From UBA10646 sp003456175 (GTDB taxonomy: Bacteria > Bacteroidota > Bacteroidia > Chitinophagales > Chitinophagaceae), in contig DALYLQ010000005.1 of NCBI GenBank assembly GCA_031976225.1, positions 31,848 through 95,847 on the forward strand: a stretch of DNA of 64,000 nt, in the 5' to 3' direction. Positions 17,449-26,214 of this stretch are shown here, one piece after another. Position numbers and translations under genes: made by a program. Below the pieces are notes generated by a model that was not told where the DNA came from, did no database searches, and was given only the letters and a program-made list of their open reading frames with translations. Numbering within the stretch: the stretch's first letter is position 1; each line of letters opens with the position of its first letter.

Positions 17449-17913
17449 ATGTCTAATAGTTTTAAAGCGGCCTATACGGGCACTAAAAATTTCACCCAAC
17501 AACAAGTACGTACAGCCAATGCTACAGGCTTTGGTGCTGCTGCCGACGATTATGCCGAACGTGGTATTGATTTAAATGAACACCTTATTATGAATAAGCC
17601 TGCTACCTTCTTTTTTAGAGTGAATAATAACACTATGGCTGCAGCAGGTATTCATAAAAACAATGTGTTGATTGTAGATAGAAGTATTCGACCAGCCGAT
17701 GGAAAAATTGTAGTGGCTACCATTGATGGTGAATTGCTTATTCGACGCGTACTGTTGCGTAATAGCAAGCTTATGCTAACCATTGATGGCGATGCTCAAA
17801 GTTGGGTGGCTATTAACGAGTTTCAACAAATAACCGTATGGGGTATTGTTACTTGCATTATTAATATGGTAGAGCCAGCCTTGCTGCAATATGCTAATGC
17901 TGCAATGAAGTAA
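17449..17913 (+). CDS. umuD: UmuD/LexA-like protein lacking the Ser-Lys dyad
   Basis: 154 residues. Aligned without gaps to E. coli UmuD from GFGAAADDYAERGIDLNEHL (compare GFPSPAADYVEQRIDLNQLL) to the end of the S24 domain (VLIVDRSI...GKIVVATIDGE). UmuD normally cleaves itself with Ser60 and Lys97 and then forms DNA polymerase V with UmuC. Here the Ser position is Thr62 (NNNTM in place of GDSM) and the Lys position is Arg99 (LIRRV in place of TVKKL), and the cleavage pair Cys-Gly is Thr26-Gly27. Thr might still act as nucleophile, but Arg is a poor general base, so self-cleavage is doubtful. The fold otherwise looks intact. It is followed after 41 bases by umuC. Confidence 0.85.
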   Translation: MSNSFKAAYTGTKNFTQQQVRTANATGFGAAADDYAERGIDLNEHLIMNKPATFFFRVNNNTMAAAGIHKNNVLIVDRSIRPADGKIVVATIDGELLIRRVLLRNSKLMLTIDGDAQSWVAINEFQQITVWGIVTCIINMVEPALLQYANAAMK

Positions 17914-17954
17914 TAGGGTTGTTTAATAGGTGGTATTATATAACAGTGTAGTGT

Positions 17955-19265
17955 ATGAAAGCCATTGTAGATTGTAATAGTTTTTATTGTGCTTGCGAAA
18001 CAGTATTTAGGCCAGATTTAGATGGTAAGCCTATTGTTGTTTTAAGTAATAACGATGGATGCGTGATTGCCCGCAACGATCCTGCAAAGGCATTGGGCAT
18101 TGGTATGGCTGGCCCTTACTTTAAAGAAAAACCTATTATTGAAAAACATGGTGTAGCTGTATTTTCTTCGAACTACAATTTATACGGCGATATGAGTAGG
18201 CGTGTAATGGATACACTCATACACCTCATGGGCGATGCTGCCTTGGTAGAAGTATATTCGGTAGATGAAGCTTTCTTAGAACTCTCTCATATACCTACAG
18301 CATCGTTGCCAACGTTCATTGAAAAGATACGTGATACGGTAGCAGAATGGACAGGTATTAGGGTGTCTATTGGCGTAGCTCGTACCAAAGTGCTGTCTAA
18401 AGTTGCCAATCGGTTAGCAAAAAAAAATAAAGTAGCTACCGGTGGTATCTTAATACTAGCCGATGCTGCTGCTGAACAACATGCATTACAAAATACAGCC
18501 ATTGACGATGTGTGGGGTGTTGGTAGAAAATATGCTATAAAACTTAAGAGCATTGGCATTACAAACGCTTTGCAGTTACAGCAACAGCCGTTACAATGGG
18601 CACAGCGCCAGTTAGGTGGCGTGGTGGGCGTACGGTTATTACGTGAATTACGTGGCGAACCTTGCATAGATATGAAAGCTCCACTTGAAGAGAAACAAAT
18701 GATTGCTACCACTCGCATGTTTGGTATTCCTGTAACTGATGTAGAAAGTATTCGGCAGGCCGTTGCAACCTACACCAGTCGTGTTGCCGAAAAACTACGG
18801 AGGCAGTATGCTTGTGCTACGCAATTACAAGTGTTTGTGGTACCCAAAGAGGCCAAGCATCCCGATGGTCGCTTTCGGCACGGCCCTACTTGGAGTGCAG
18901 CAGTTACCTTACCGCAGCCAACTAATATTGCACACGAACTTATTCGTCCGGCATTACAATTGGCCGAACAATTGTTTAAGCCGGGCCAGGTATATAAAAA
19001 AGCAGGTGTAATGGTATCGGGCTTGTGCAGTATGCATCAGGTATCGAATGTATTGTTCGATACAGCACCTCAAGATGCTGCAAAAACTACTAAAACCAAG
19101 CACCTACAACAATTGATGGCAGTAATGGATAACATCAACTTTTCACATCGTAACGATATGGTGAAGTCGGCTGCGAGTGGCACAACTCGCAATTGGAAAA
19201 TGCAACAGAACTTTAATAGTCCGCGTTATACCACTCGTTGGGAAGAAATGTATGTACTTACGTAA
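17955..19265 (+). CDS. umuC: Y-family DNA polymerase, UmuC (Pol V catalytic subunit)
   Basis: 436 residues. The N-terminal catalytic motif is MKAIVDCNSFYCACE with the first metal Asp, then NNDGCVIARN, and YSVDEAFLEL carries the second acidic pair. A helix-hairpin-helix region (DDVWGVGRKYAIKLKSIG) and the little-finger domain follow, and the C-terminus has the UmuC tail. It copies past damaged bases with low fidelity. It is the second gene of the umuDC operon. Nine consecutive A residues near 18419-18427 encode AKKN and could slip. The stop codon is formed inside a motif-like ACTTACGTAAATG (19256-19268). The next gene, DUF72, is convergent after 11 bases. Confidence 0.94.
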   Translation: MKAIVDCNSFYCACETVFRPDLDGKPIVVLSNNDGCVIARNDPAKALGIGMAGPYFKEKPIIEKHGVAVFSSNYNLYGDMSRRVMDTLIHLMGDAALVEVYSVDEAFLELSHIPTASLPTFIEKIRDTVAEWTGIRVSIGVARTKVLSKVANRLAKKNKVATGGILILADAAAEQHALQNTAIDDVWGVGRKYAIKLKSIGITNALQLQQQPLQWAQRQLGGVVGVRLLRELRGEPCIDMKAPLEEKQMIATTRMFGIPVTDVESIRQAVATYTSRVAEKLRRQYACATQLQVFVVPKEAKHPDGRFRHGPTWSAAVTLPQPTNIAHELIRPALQLAEQLFKPGQVYKKAGVMVSGLCSMHQVSNVLFDTAPQDAAKTTKTKHLQQLMAVMDNINFSHRNDMVKSAASGTTRNWKMQQNFNSPRYTTRWEEMYVLT

Positions 19266-19276
19266 ATGCTACGCTA

Positions 19277-20179
19277 TTAAAACAGCGTATTATTTTGAAA
19301 AGTTGGTTTTATTAAATGCGTATGCATATTGTTATTCATTGCATCTACCATGTACACAGTAAGTTCTGGCGAATAGGTTTCGTCGTGCATGTGCATGAAA
19401 AAGTAAATAGATTCAATGCCCTGCTCCATCCAGTAGTGCATACGTTGCATCCAAGCATCGGCACGGGTATAGTCGGTAGGGTGTAGGCTGTTACCAACAT
19501 ATCTGATAAACACTTTCGGAATAGTAAGGTGCATATGGCAGCAATCTCGGCGGCCGGCAGCATCGGTAATTACCAAGCCAATATTCATTTGCCGTAAGTG
19601 CACTAATAAATCGTTCCAATGTTCTGGTTGTGCAAACCAATCGGGGTGGCGCACTTCTACAAAAAAGGTAAGGTCGGTAGGCAGGCTAGCGAGGTAGGCA
19701 AATAGATCGGCCTTACGCGTAGGAGCATAATATTCGCTTACTTGTATGAAAATAGGTCCTAAATGCTCCTCAAAAGCTAGTACACCTGCTAAAAAAGCGG
19801 TTGTTAAAGCATCTTTACCTTGTAAGCTGCCACGGTGTGTAACCCCTTGGTACATTTTCGGGCAAAACAAAAAAGAACGGCCTGCTGCTTTTGCTTTCCA
19901 TTTCGCTACGGTAGCTGCATCGTACACTTTGTAGTGTGTGGCATTTAGCTCTATGCTATTGTAATGCTGCACATAATGTTGTAAGTAATCTTTCTCTTTG
20001 GTTTTGGGCGGATAAATTTTGCCCACCCATTCGGGTCGGCCCCATTTGGCACAGCCTAGATACAGTTGGGTAGTATGCGTGTTTGGCTTTCCTAAAAACT
20101 GCTGATTCCAAACGGGTTCAGGTGCTAACGATAAATCTATACTTTGCAGTAAATGTGTATCTACGCGGCCAAATTCCAT
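19277..20179 (-). CDS. DUF72 domain protein (YecE-like)
   Basis: 300 residues. The signature opening LYLGCAKWGRPEWVGKIYPP, then HYNSIELNATHY, FCPKMYQGVTHRG and FVEVRHPDWF, identifies the DUF72/YecE TIM-barrel family, whose biochemical role is not established. The length is normal. A TAGTTTTG -7 box at 20200-20193 on the - strand is ~14 bases upstream of the ATG, so this is a single gene with a very short leader. The dispersed motif is present in degenerate form in frame at 19586-19600 (LRQMN). Confidence 0.88.
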   Translation of the reverse strand: MEFGRVDTHLLQSIDLSLAPEPVWNQQFLGKPNTHTTQLYLGCAKWGRPEWVGKIYPPKTKEKDYLQHYVQHYNSIELNATHYKVYDAATVAKWKAKAAGRSFLFCPKMYQGVTHRGSLQGKDALTTAFLAGVLAFEEHLGPIFIQVSEYYAPTRKADLFAYLASLPTDLTFFVEVRHPDWFAQPEHWNDLLVHLRQMNIGLVITDAAGRRDCCHMHLTIPKVFIRYVGNSLHPTDYTRADAWMQRMHYWMEQGIESIYFFMHMHDETYSPELTVYMVDAMNNNMHTHLIKPTFQNNTLF

Positions 20180-20192
20180 GATTAATTTTTGC

Positions 20193-20200
20193 CAAAACTA
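20193..20200 (-). promoter_or_regulatory. -7 promoter element of the DUF72 gene
   Basis: TAGTTTTG on the - strand, a full match to TAnnTTTG, 13 bases before the start codon. Confidence 0.6.
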
Positions 20201-20574
20201 CGTATGCTGTACGTGGTCATTTACCGTAAGGCAATAAAAAAATCTCTCAAGGTAGAGAGATTTAAAAGTTTTCAGCTTTTGGGTACTGTGCGGGTATTAA
20301 AAAACGGACGTTGATAAAGTACCAAACCTAGTGCCAACCATTGAAAAGCTTATAACTCATTGATTATCAATAGTGCTGAACTTACACTTGTATATATATG
20401 TTTCATTTTGGGAATAAAATAATTCATTTTGGGATTGTTTACTTTCGTAAGGTACTTGCATTAGTGTGACTTGCTTTTTTTATCTTCGCCGCCTTGCCAT
20501 GAGTTTTTACTATATTCATTGCATTAAGAACAATAGAAATACACACAGTTTTATCGTAAAACCAAAGGAAAAGC
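20201..20574. other. Intergenic regulatory stretch upstream of rny
   Basis: No supported gene. It contains a hairpin 20240-20263 (AAATCTCTC/GAGAGATTT) followed on the - strand by a T run, hence a - strand terminator although no - strand gene lies to its right. It also holds a palindromic repeat at 20352-20374 (shared with 38482 and 56141). The 12-base sequence TTCATTTTGGGA is repeated directly at 20402-20413 and 20423-20434, exactly 21 bases apart. A TATCTTCG box near 20479 may be the rny promoter. Confidence 0.55.
20218..20232 (+). repeat. Dispersed hairpin motif
   Basis: CATTTACCGTAAGGC, one base from consensus, between the DUF72 promoter and a - strand terminator. Confidence 0.8.
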
Positions 20575-22134
20575 ATGGAAATTACTGCCATTATAATTGG
20601 AATTGTAGCGCTGGCGGCGGGCATTGTTGCGGGCAAATTCATTTTCGCTAAAAACACACAAAAGCAAATAGACGAAGCCAACTTACAAGCTCAAAACATT
20701 ATTAAAGAAGCCGAGCTAAGAGCCGAAACCATTAAAAAAGAAAAACAACTTGAAGCTAAAGAAAAGTTTGTACAACTGCGTGCCGAACACGACAAAGAAG
20801 TGAACGAACGCAATCGTAAAATTAGCGAAGTTGAAAACCGTATTAAGCAAAAAGAAATTACCATTAACCAAAAAGAAGCCTCGTTAGAAAAGCAAATTAA
20901 AGACAACGATGCTATCAAAGACAATCTGAACCGACAGATTGAAGTGGTGAACCAGAAGCGTACAGAGCTTGAGAAACATCAAGAAGAGCATATTCGTCGC
21001 CTCGAAAAAATTGCAGGCTTAACTGCCGATGAGGCCAAAACACAATTGATTGAAAGCCTCAAACACGAAGCTCAAACACAAGCGCTAGCCTTACAACAAG
21101 AAATTATTGAAGAAGCCAAACAAAAGGCTACTAAAGAGGCTCGCAAAATTGTTATTCAAACCATTCAACGTACTGCCGCAGAGCAAACGATCGAGAATAC
21201 GGTTACCGTGTTTAACCTCGAAAGCGATGAAATTAAAGGTCAAATCATCGGTAGAGAAGGTCGTAACATTCGTGCTATTGAAGCCGCAACTGGTGTTGAT
21301 TTAATTGTAGATGATACACCTGAGGCTATTGTACTTTCTTCATTTGATCCGTTACGCAGAGAAATTGCACGCTTAAGCTTGCAACGCTTAGTAGCCGATG
21401 GACGTATCCACCCGGCACGTATTGAAGAAGTAGTTGAAAAAACACGTCGCCAAATCGAAGAGCAAGTAATGGAAATTGGCGAACGTACCGCTATGGAATT
21501 AGGCGTACACGGCCTACACAAAGAGCTGATTAGAATGGTAGGTCGTATGCGTTTCCGCAGTTCATACGGTCAAAACCTATTAATGCATAGCCGCGAAACG
21601 GCCAATTTGTGTGGTATTATGGCCGCCGAGTTGGGCTTAAATCCTAAGCTTGCTAAGCGTGCAGGCCTTTTGCACGATATAGGCAAAGTGCCCGACGAAG
21701 AAACAGAACTAAGCCACGCTTTATTGGGTGCTAAACTTGCCGAAAAATATGGTGAAAATCCGGCCGTAGTGAATGCCATTGGAGCTCACCACGACGAAAT
21801 GGAGATGCAGTACGTTATTTCTCCTATCATACAGGCTTGCGATGCTATCAGCGGTGCCCGTCCTGGTGCACGTCGCGAAATCATGCAGCAGTATATACAG
21901 CGTATTAAAGATCTAGAAAACCTTGCTGGTGCCTACAATGGCGTTGAAAAAGCTTATGCCATTCAAGCCGGTCGTGAGTTACGTGTAATTGTAGAAGCCG
22001 ACAAAGTAACCGACAGCGATAGCGAAAAACTTAGCTTTGAAATAGCCCAAAAAATTCAAACCGAAATGACCTACCCAGGCCAAATTAAAGTAACTGTTAT
22101 TCGTGAAAAGCGAACTGTGAACGTAGCTCGTTAA
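20575..22134 (+). CDS. rny: Ribonuclease Y
   Basis: 519 residues, the usual length. Residues ~4-24 are a membrane helix (AIIIGIVALAAGIVAGKFIF). Residues ~30-180 are a long coiled coil rich in Lys/Glu. A KH domain follows (IKGQIIGREGRNIRAIEAAT), then the HD domain with HDIGK and the metal ligands around AHHDEME. RNase Y is a membrane-bound endoribonuclease that starts mRNA turnover. Single gene with a clear terminator. The double 12-base repeat upstream hints at a dedicated regulator. Confidence 0.96.
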   Translation: MEITAIIIGIVALAAGIVAGKFIFAKNTQKQIDEANLQAQNIIKEAELRAETIKKEKQLEAKEKFVQLRAEHDKEVNERNRKISEVENRIKQKEITINQKEASLEKQIKDNDAIKDNLNRQIEVVNQKRTELEKHQEEHIRRLEKIAGLTADEAKTQLIESLKHEAQTQALALQQEIIEEAKQKATKEARKIVIQTIQRTAAEQTIENTVTVFNLESDEIKGQIIGREGRNIRAIEAATGVDLIVDDTPEAIVLSSFDPLRREIARLSLQRLVADGRIHPARIEEVVEKTRRQIEEQVMEIGERTAMELGVHGLHKELIRMVGRMRFRSSYGQNLLMHSRETANLCGIMAAELGLNPKLAKRAGLLHDIGKVPDEETELSHALLGAKLAEKYGENPAVVNAIGAHHDEMEMQYVISPIIQACDAISGARPGARREIMQQYIQRIKDLENLAGAYNGVEKAYAIQAGRELRVIVEADKVTDSDSEKLSFEIAQKIQTEMTYPGQIKVTVIREKRTVNVAR

Positions 22135-22162
22135 TAATATTCCCAAATATGGAAACAATCGG

Positions 22163-22189
22163 GGCGGCCTCTTGTAGGCTGCCTTTTTT
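22163..22189 (+). terminator. Intrinsic terminator of rny
   Basis: Stem GGCGGCCT/AGGCTGCC (one G-U pair) over CTTGT, followed by six T. Confidence 0.9.
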
Positions 22190-22195
22190 GTGATA

Positions 22196-22210
22196 ACCTT
22201 ACGGTAAATG
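22196..22210 (-). repeat. Dispersed hairpin motif, exact copy
   Basis: ACCTTACGGTAAATG seven bases after the T run of the rny terminator. Confidence 0.9.
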
Positions 22211-22289
22211 ATGAATTAACCGATATACTTAGCTTAAATCAACTTCTTAGTGCTTCAATTGTTGTTTTTTTGCAACTTCAAATTACAAT

Positions 22290-23414
22290 ATGGAATTAAA
22301 CAGCTTATATAACAAAGCCCTCAATTTCGAACACTTATCAGTAGAAGAGGGCATGCACCTATATTATCATGCACCATTAGCCGATTTAATGCACATCGCT
22401 AATGAAATGCGTAAAGTGCAAGTGCCTCATGGAAAGGTAACATGGCAAATCGATCGTAATGTAAATACAACCAATGTTTGTATTGCCAACTGTAAGTTCT
22501 GTAATTTTTATCGCATACCGGGCCATGCCGAAGCTTATATCACCGATATGGATACATATCGCCAAAAAATACAAGAAACCATAAAGTATGGTGGCGATCA
22601 ATTGTTGTTACAAGGTGGCCACCATCCTGAATTAGGGCTCGATTTTTATACCAAAACCTTTCGCCAAATCAAGCAAGAGTTTCCTACTATCAAACTCCAT
22701 GCACTTGGCCCCCCCGAAATTGCACACATTACCAAGCTCGAAAAAAGTACCCATCACGAAGTACTCAAGGCCTTAAAAGAAGCCGGTATGGATAGCCTTC
22801 CTGGTGCAGGTGCAGAAATACTGATTGATAGGGTTCGCCGCCTTATTAGTAAAGGTAAGTGCGGTGCCGATGAGTGGCTGGCCATTATGCACGAAGCGCA
22901 TAAACTCGATATAACTACCAGTGCTACCATGATGTTTGGGCATGTTGAAACCATCGAAGAACGTTTCATTCACTTGGTTCGTATTCGTGAAGTACAAGCA
23001 ATGAAACCAGCGCATGCTAAAGGTTTCTTAGCCTTTATACCATGGACTTTCCAAGATGTAGATACCTTACTTACGCGTATTCGTGGTGTACAAAATCTTA
23101 CTACAGCCGAAGAGTACATTCGAATGATTGCGTTAAGCCGTATTATGTTACCCAATGTTAAAAACATTCAAGCAAGTTGGCTTACTGTTGGTAAAGAAAC
23201 AGCACAAATTTGTCTGCACGCAGGTGCCAACGATTTTGGTAGCATTATGATTGAAGAAAACGTTGTAAGTGCTGCCGGAGCTCCGCACCGTTTCACCTAT
23301 AAAACCATACAAGATGCTATTCGTGAAGCTGGTTTCGAACCACAGTTACGCAATCAACAATATGAATGGCGTACCATACCAGAAACTATTGAAGAACAAG
23401 TGATTAATTATTAG
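22290..23414 (+). CDS. mqnC: Cyclic dehypoxanthinyl futalosine synthase
   Basis: 374 residues. A radical SAM enzyme with the cluster at Cys64, Cys68 and Cys71 (NVCIANCKFCNFYR), followed by YGGDQLLLQGGHHPELGLDFY and SLPGAGAEIL, which separate MqnC from its paralogue MqnE. It cyclises dehypoxanthine futalosine in the futalosine pathway to menaquinone, so respiration here probably runs on menaquinone made by that route. No other mqn gene is in the window. Ends with a strong terminator; the neighbours are unrelated. Confidence 0.93.
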   Translation: MELNSLYNKALNFEHLSVEEGMHLYYHAPLADLMHIANEMRKVQVPHGKVTWQIDRNVNTTNVCIANCKFCNFYRIPGHAEAYITDMDTYRQKIQETIKYGGDQLLLQGGHHPELGLDFYTKTFRQIKQEFPTIKLHALGPPEIAHITKLEKSTHHEVLKALKEAGMDSLPGAGAEILIDRVRRLISKGKCGADEWLAIMHEAHKLDITTSATMMFGHVETIEERFIHLVRIREVQAMKPAHAKGFLAFIPWTFQDVDTLLTRIRGVQNLTTAEEYIRMIALSRIMLPNVKNIQASWLTVGKETAQICLHAGANDFGSIMIEENVVSAAGAPHRFTYKTIQDAIREAGFEPQLRNQQYEWRTIPETIEEQVINY

Positions 23415-23434
23415 TTAACACAACTGTTGGCAGC

Positions 23435-23468
23435 AAAGCCTTTGGTTATCATATCCAAAGGCTTTTTT
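23435..23468 (+). terminator. Intrinsic terminator of mqnC
   Basis: Perfect 11-bp stem AAAGCCTTTGG/CCAAAGGCTTT, loop of nine bases, T run. Confidence 0.9.
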
Positions 23469-23565
23469 ATTGGCGTTAATAGACGCTTTAACCACCTTAA
23501 TAATTGCTTGAACCCTATAAAGGCATAGCTTACAGCATTATATTTACGAGTACAAAGCCCGTATC

Positions 23566-24384
23566 ATGCACCCAATAGCAATTCCTAAGCCAATAGCTCA
23601 ACTTTGGAACGGTAATTACAATACACCACAAGCCTTTGAAACCATACGTCAACAATACCAACATTTACGTAAGGATGGTTCGCCCGATGTAAGCATTGTA
23701 ATGCCTGCCTATAATGAAGAGGAAAACATTGTTAGAACTTTAGCCAGCCTTACGGCAAATAAAACACAGTTCGCTGTTGAAATTGTAGTAGTTGATAACA
23801 ACAGTAAAGATAAAACGGCAGCACTAGTACAAGCATGTGGTGTTCGTTGCGTGCCCGAAACGAAACAGGGTATTACCAATGCTAGAAACGGTGGCTTAGA
23901 TGCTGCTGCAGGCAAATACATTTTAAATGCCGATGCCGATACGATTTATCCTGATGAGTGGATTGAGCGAATGGTTTTGCCCTTACATACCAATAACAAT
24001 GTTGCTTTGGTATATGGTACTTTTTCGTTTATTCCGGTGGGTAGTACAGGTAGGTTCACCTACTTTTTTTATGAGCACTTTGCCGACTTTACTCGTTGGC
24101 TTAATAAATACTTGAAAGATGAAGCTGTGAATGTATATGGCTTTAATAGCGGCTTTCGTAAAGAACAAGGTTATGCGGTTGAAAAATTCAATCACCCACT
24201 AGGTACGAATGAAGATGGCTATTTGGCGTTAAAGCTGCGTAACAAAGGTTTTGGTAAGTTGCATCAGGTATCGCATACAAAAGCCTTGGTATGGACTACC
24301 GATCGCAGGTTGCAAATAGATGGAGGGTTGTACAAAGCAACCTGGCGCCGTATTAAGCGGGTGTTTTTTGGTGGTCCTCGCTAA
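23566..24384 (+). CDS. Family 2 glycosyltransferase
   Basis: 272 residues. The GT-A fold begins at VSIVMPAYNEEENIVRTLAS, with VVVDNNSKDKTA, then the DxD-type metal site NADADTIYPDEW and the acceptor region GTNEDGYLALKLRNKG. It transfers a sugar from a nucleotide donor to an unknown acceptor; with no membrane helix it is likely cytoplasmic. No polysaccharide cluster surrounds it. The 3' end overlaps the convergent pabB gene by 32 bases. A motif copy lies in frame at 23747-23761 (LTAN) and a shorter variant at 23662. Confidence 0.88.
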   Translation: MHPIAIPKPIAQLWNGNYNTPQAFETIRQQYQHLRKDGSPDVSIVMPAYNEEENIVRTLASLTANKTQFAVEIVVVDNNSKDKTAALVQACGVRCVPETKQGITNARNGGLDAAAGKYILNADADTIYPDEWIERMVLPLHTNNNVALVYGTFSFIPVGSTGRFTYFFYEHFADFTRWLNKYLKDEAVNVYGFNSGFRKEQGYAVEKFNHPLGTNEDGYLALKLRNKGFGKLHQVSHTKALVWTTDRRLQIDGGLYKATWRRIKRVFFGGPR

Positions 24385-25672
24385 AAAGCTGTTGTATAGC
24401 GCTGGCTTTTAAAAGGCATTCTTCGTACTCTAATTCGGGTTGGCTATAATGTGTTATGCCACCGCCAACATGATAGCTTAAATAGCCTGTATTAGCGTTG
24501 TATAACAAACTTCTGATTACTACGTTCAAATCCCAATCGCCGTTGGGTTGCATATAGCCAATACTACCGCTGTATAAACCTCGGCGACTGTATTCGTATT
24601 GTTGTGTGAGTTGTAATACTCTGTTTTTAGGTGCCCCCGTCATACTACCCATTGGGAATGTTGCTGCGAGTGCATCCACAAGTGTTGTATTGGCGGTAAT
24701 GGTGCCTTCAACCGTACTAATCATTTGATGCACCTGCGGAAAGGTATAAATACCAAACAACTCTGTTACCTGTACAGAACCAGGCTTGCAGATTTTTCCT
24801 AAATCGTTTCGTACCAAATCAACTACCATTACATTTTCGCTTCTATCTTTTGCGCTGTTGTACAAAGCTTGCTTCAGTTGCTCATCTTCTAATGGTTGTT
24901 GCTTATTTCTCTTAAATGTGCCTTTGATAGGTTGAGAAATTAACTGATTGCCTTTACGCTGTAGGTATCTTTCAGGGCTTGCACACAACGCATAACAATT
25001 ATTTACTTTATAAAATGCCGAAAATGGGTTGGGAGATATGGTAGTTAATTGTTGGTAAGCGGTAATTACCGGCAAATCATTTACGTAAGTGAAAAACTCT
25101 TGGCAGTAATTGATTTCATAACAATCGCCTTGTTGTATGTGTTCTTGTATGGCTTGTAATGCCTGTAAATATTGATGTTTGGTTAACCTTGCGGTAAATG
25201 AACACGCAGGTAAGGTGGCTGTAATAACTTGTGTAGCATGTATTTGTTGCCATACCAATGCAGGTGGTAAATGCGAGGCATAACTTGTGATGGTGATAGT
25301 ATTACCAACGAGTTGTAACACTACTTGTGGTACCACCCAACTTATGGTATCAAACCCTACATAATTAGGATGAATATTCTCAATACCCGGTTCTGTTTCG
25401 CTTTGCAAGTCGAAGCTAACGTGCCCAAACATCCAACAGCCATTATGTTCATTAATGAAAGCGTTGAGTAGTGCTAAGTTGTTCGTGTTGGTATGTAATG
25501 CGGCCGATGCTCCCACCGCTAATAACCATTCTGCAGTGTGTTGGCGGCTGGTGTAATGGTTGTTATCTAAAAAACAACAGATGTTGTAAGGGTGTGCCCA
25601 ATGCAACATCTGTTGTTTTAGAAGTCGCAACGCATTGGCTGCAACGGTGTATTGTGCTAAAGTAGCGTTCAT
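24353..25672 (-). CDS. pabB: Aminodeoxychorismate synthase component I / anthranilate synthase I family
   Basis: 439 residues. The chorismate-binding core is complete: QPIKGTFKRN, DRSENVMVVDLVRNDLGKI, PMGSMTGAPKNRV and SRRGLYSGSIGY. PabB aminates chorismate, with PabA supplying ammonia, on the way to p-aminobenzoate and folate. TrpE-like function is possible but the compact length and isolated position favour PabB. The start codon lies directly beside the stop codon of the acidic protein gene (no base between), so the two are translated from one message. A motif copy at 25186-25200 is read as SFTAR. Confidence 0.85.
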   Translation of the reverse strand: MNATLAQYTVAANALRLLKQQMLHWAHPYNICCFLDNNHYTSRQHTAEWLLAVGASAALHTNTNNLALLNAFINEHNGCWMFGHVSFDLQSETEPGIENIHPNYVGFDTISWVVPQVVLQLVGNTITITSYASHLPPALVWQQIHATQVITATLPACSFTARLTKHQYLQALQAIQEHIQQGDCYEINYCQEFFTYVNDLPVITAYQQLTTISPNPFSAFYKVNNCYALCASPERYLQRKGNQLISQPIKGTFKRNKQQPLEDEQLKQALYNSAKDRSENVMVVDLVRNDLGKICKPGSVQVTELFGIYTFPQVHQMISTVEGTITANTTLVDALAATFPMGSMTGAPKNRVLQLTQQYEYSRRGLYSGSIGYMQPNGDWDLNVVIRSLLYNANTGYLSYHVGGGITHYSQPELEYEECLLKASAIQQLFSEDHQKTPA

Positions 25673-26125
25673 TTAAAAATCGTCCTCTTCATCATCATCG
25701 AAGCCGGTGTCACCAAAAGCATCGAACTCTTTGAAGTCTTCATCGAATTTGAAATCGTCTTCTTCCTCTTCGCCTTTTTTACCACCTTTTTTAGCGGTTC
25801 CACCACCTGTTTTAGATTTAGGAATATCGAATTCATCGAAGTCTGGGTCCCAGCTATCTTCTTCTTCGTCTTTATTCCAATCGTCATCATCTTCATCTAT
25901 ATCATCGTCATCATCTTCTTCCTCATCGTCTTCGTCTTTAGCCTTTTTGGTAGTAGCTTTTTTAGCTCCTTTTTTCTTTGGAGTTTCATCATCTTCTTCG
26001 TCTTCTAAATCATCTTCATCGTCTTCTAATTGCTTTTTAGATTTAGACGATACCTTTTCTGTACTATCAGTAGCAGTAGGTTTCTTTATACTGTTCTTTG
26101 CAGGAGTTTTACTTGCTTTTGCCAT
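25673..26125 (-). CDS. Highly acidic, low-complexity disordered protein
   Basis: 150 residues. Blocks of Lys/Ser/Thr/Pro/Ala (KASKTPAKNSIKKPT, KKGAKKATTKKAK) alternate with long Asp/Glu runs (residues ~70-85 and ~118-150), and the chain ends in GFDDDEEDDF. No folded domain is evident. The mix of acidic tracts, basic linkers and aromatic spots (WNKD, DSWDPDFDEFDIP) suggests an intrinsically disordered protein that binds a basic partner or competes with nucleic acid; this is inference. It lies between purA (89 bases upstream) and pabB (zero spacing). Similar uncharacterised proteins occur in Bacteroidota. A Ser-rich frame on the other strand is only its shadow. Confidence 0.7.
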   Translation of the reverse strand: MAKASKTPAKNSIKKPTATDSTEKVSSKSKKQLEDDEDDLEDEEDDETPKKKGAKKATTKKAKDEDDEEEDDDDDIDEDDDDWNKDEEEDSWDPDFDEFDIPKSKTGGGTAKKGGKKGEEEEDDFKFDEDFKEFDAFGDTGFDDDEEDDF

Positions 26126-26214
26126 AGCCTATATCAGATTAATGCTGTAAAATTTCAACGAGTTTTTTTTCTAGCAAAAAATTTTTTAGTCGTTTTTTTC
26201 CTTAATGTTCGCCG

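Noticed and set aside
25707..26150. Serine-rich open frame on the + strand
   Set aside because: It is the antisense image of the Asp/Glu-rich gene at 25673-26125 (GAN codons read backwards as Ser/Ile); no start signal of its own.
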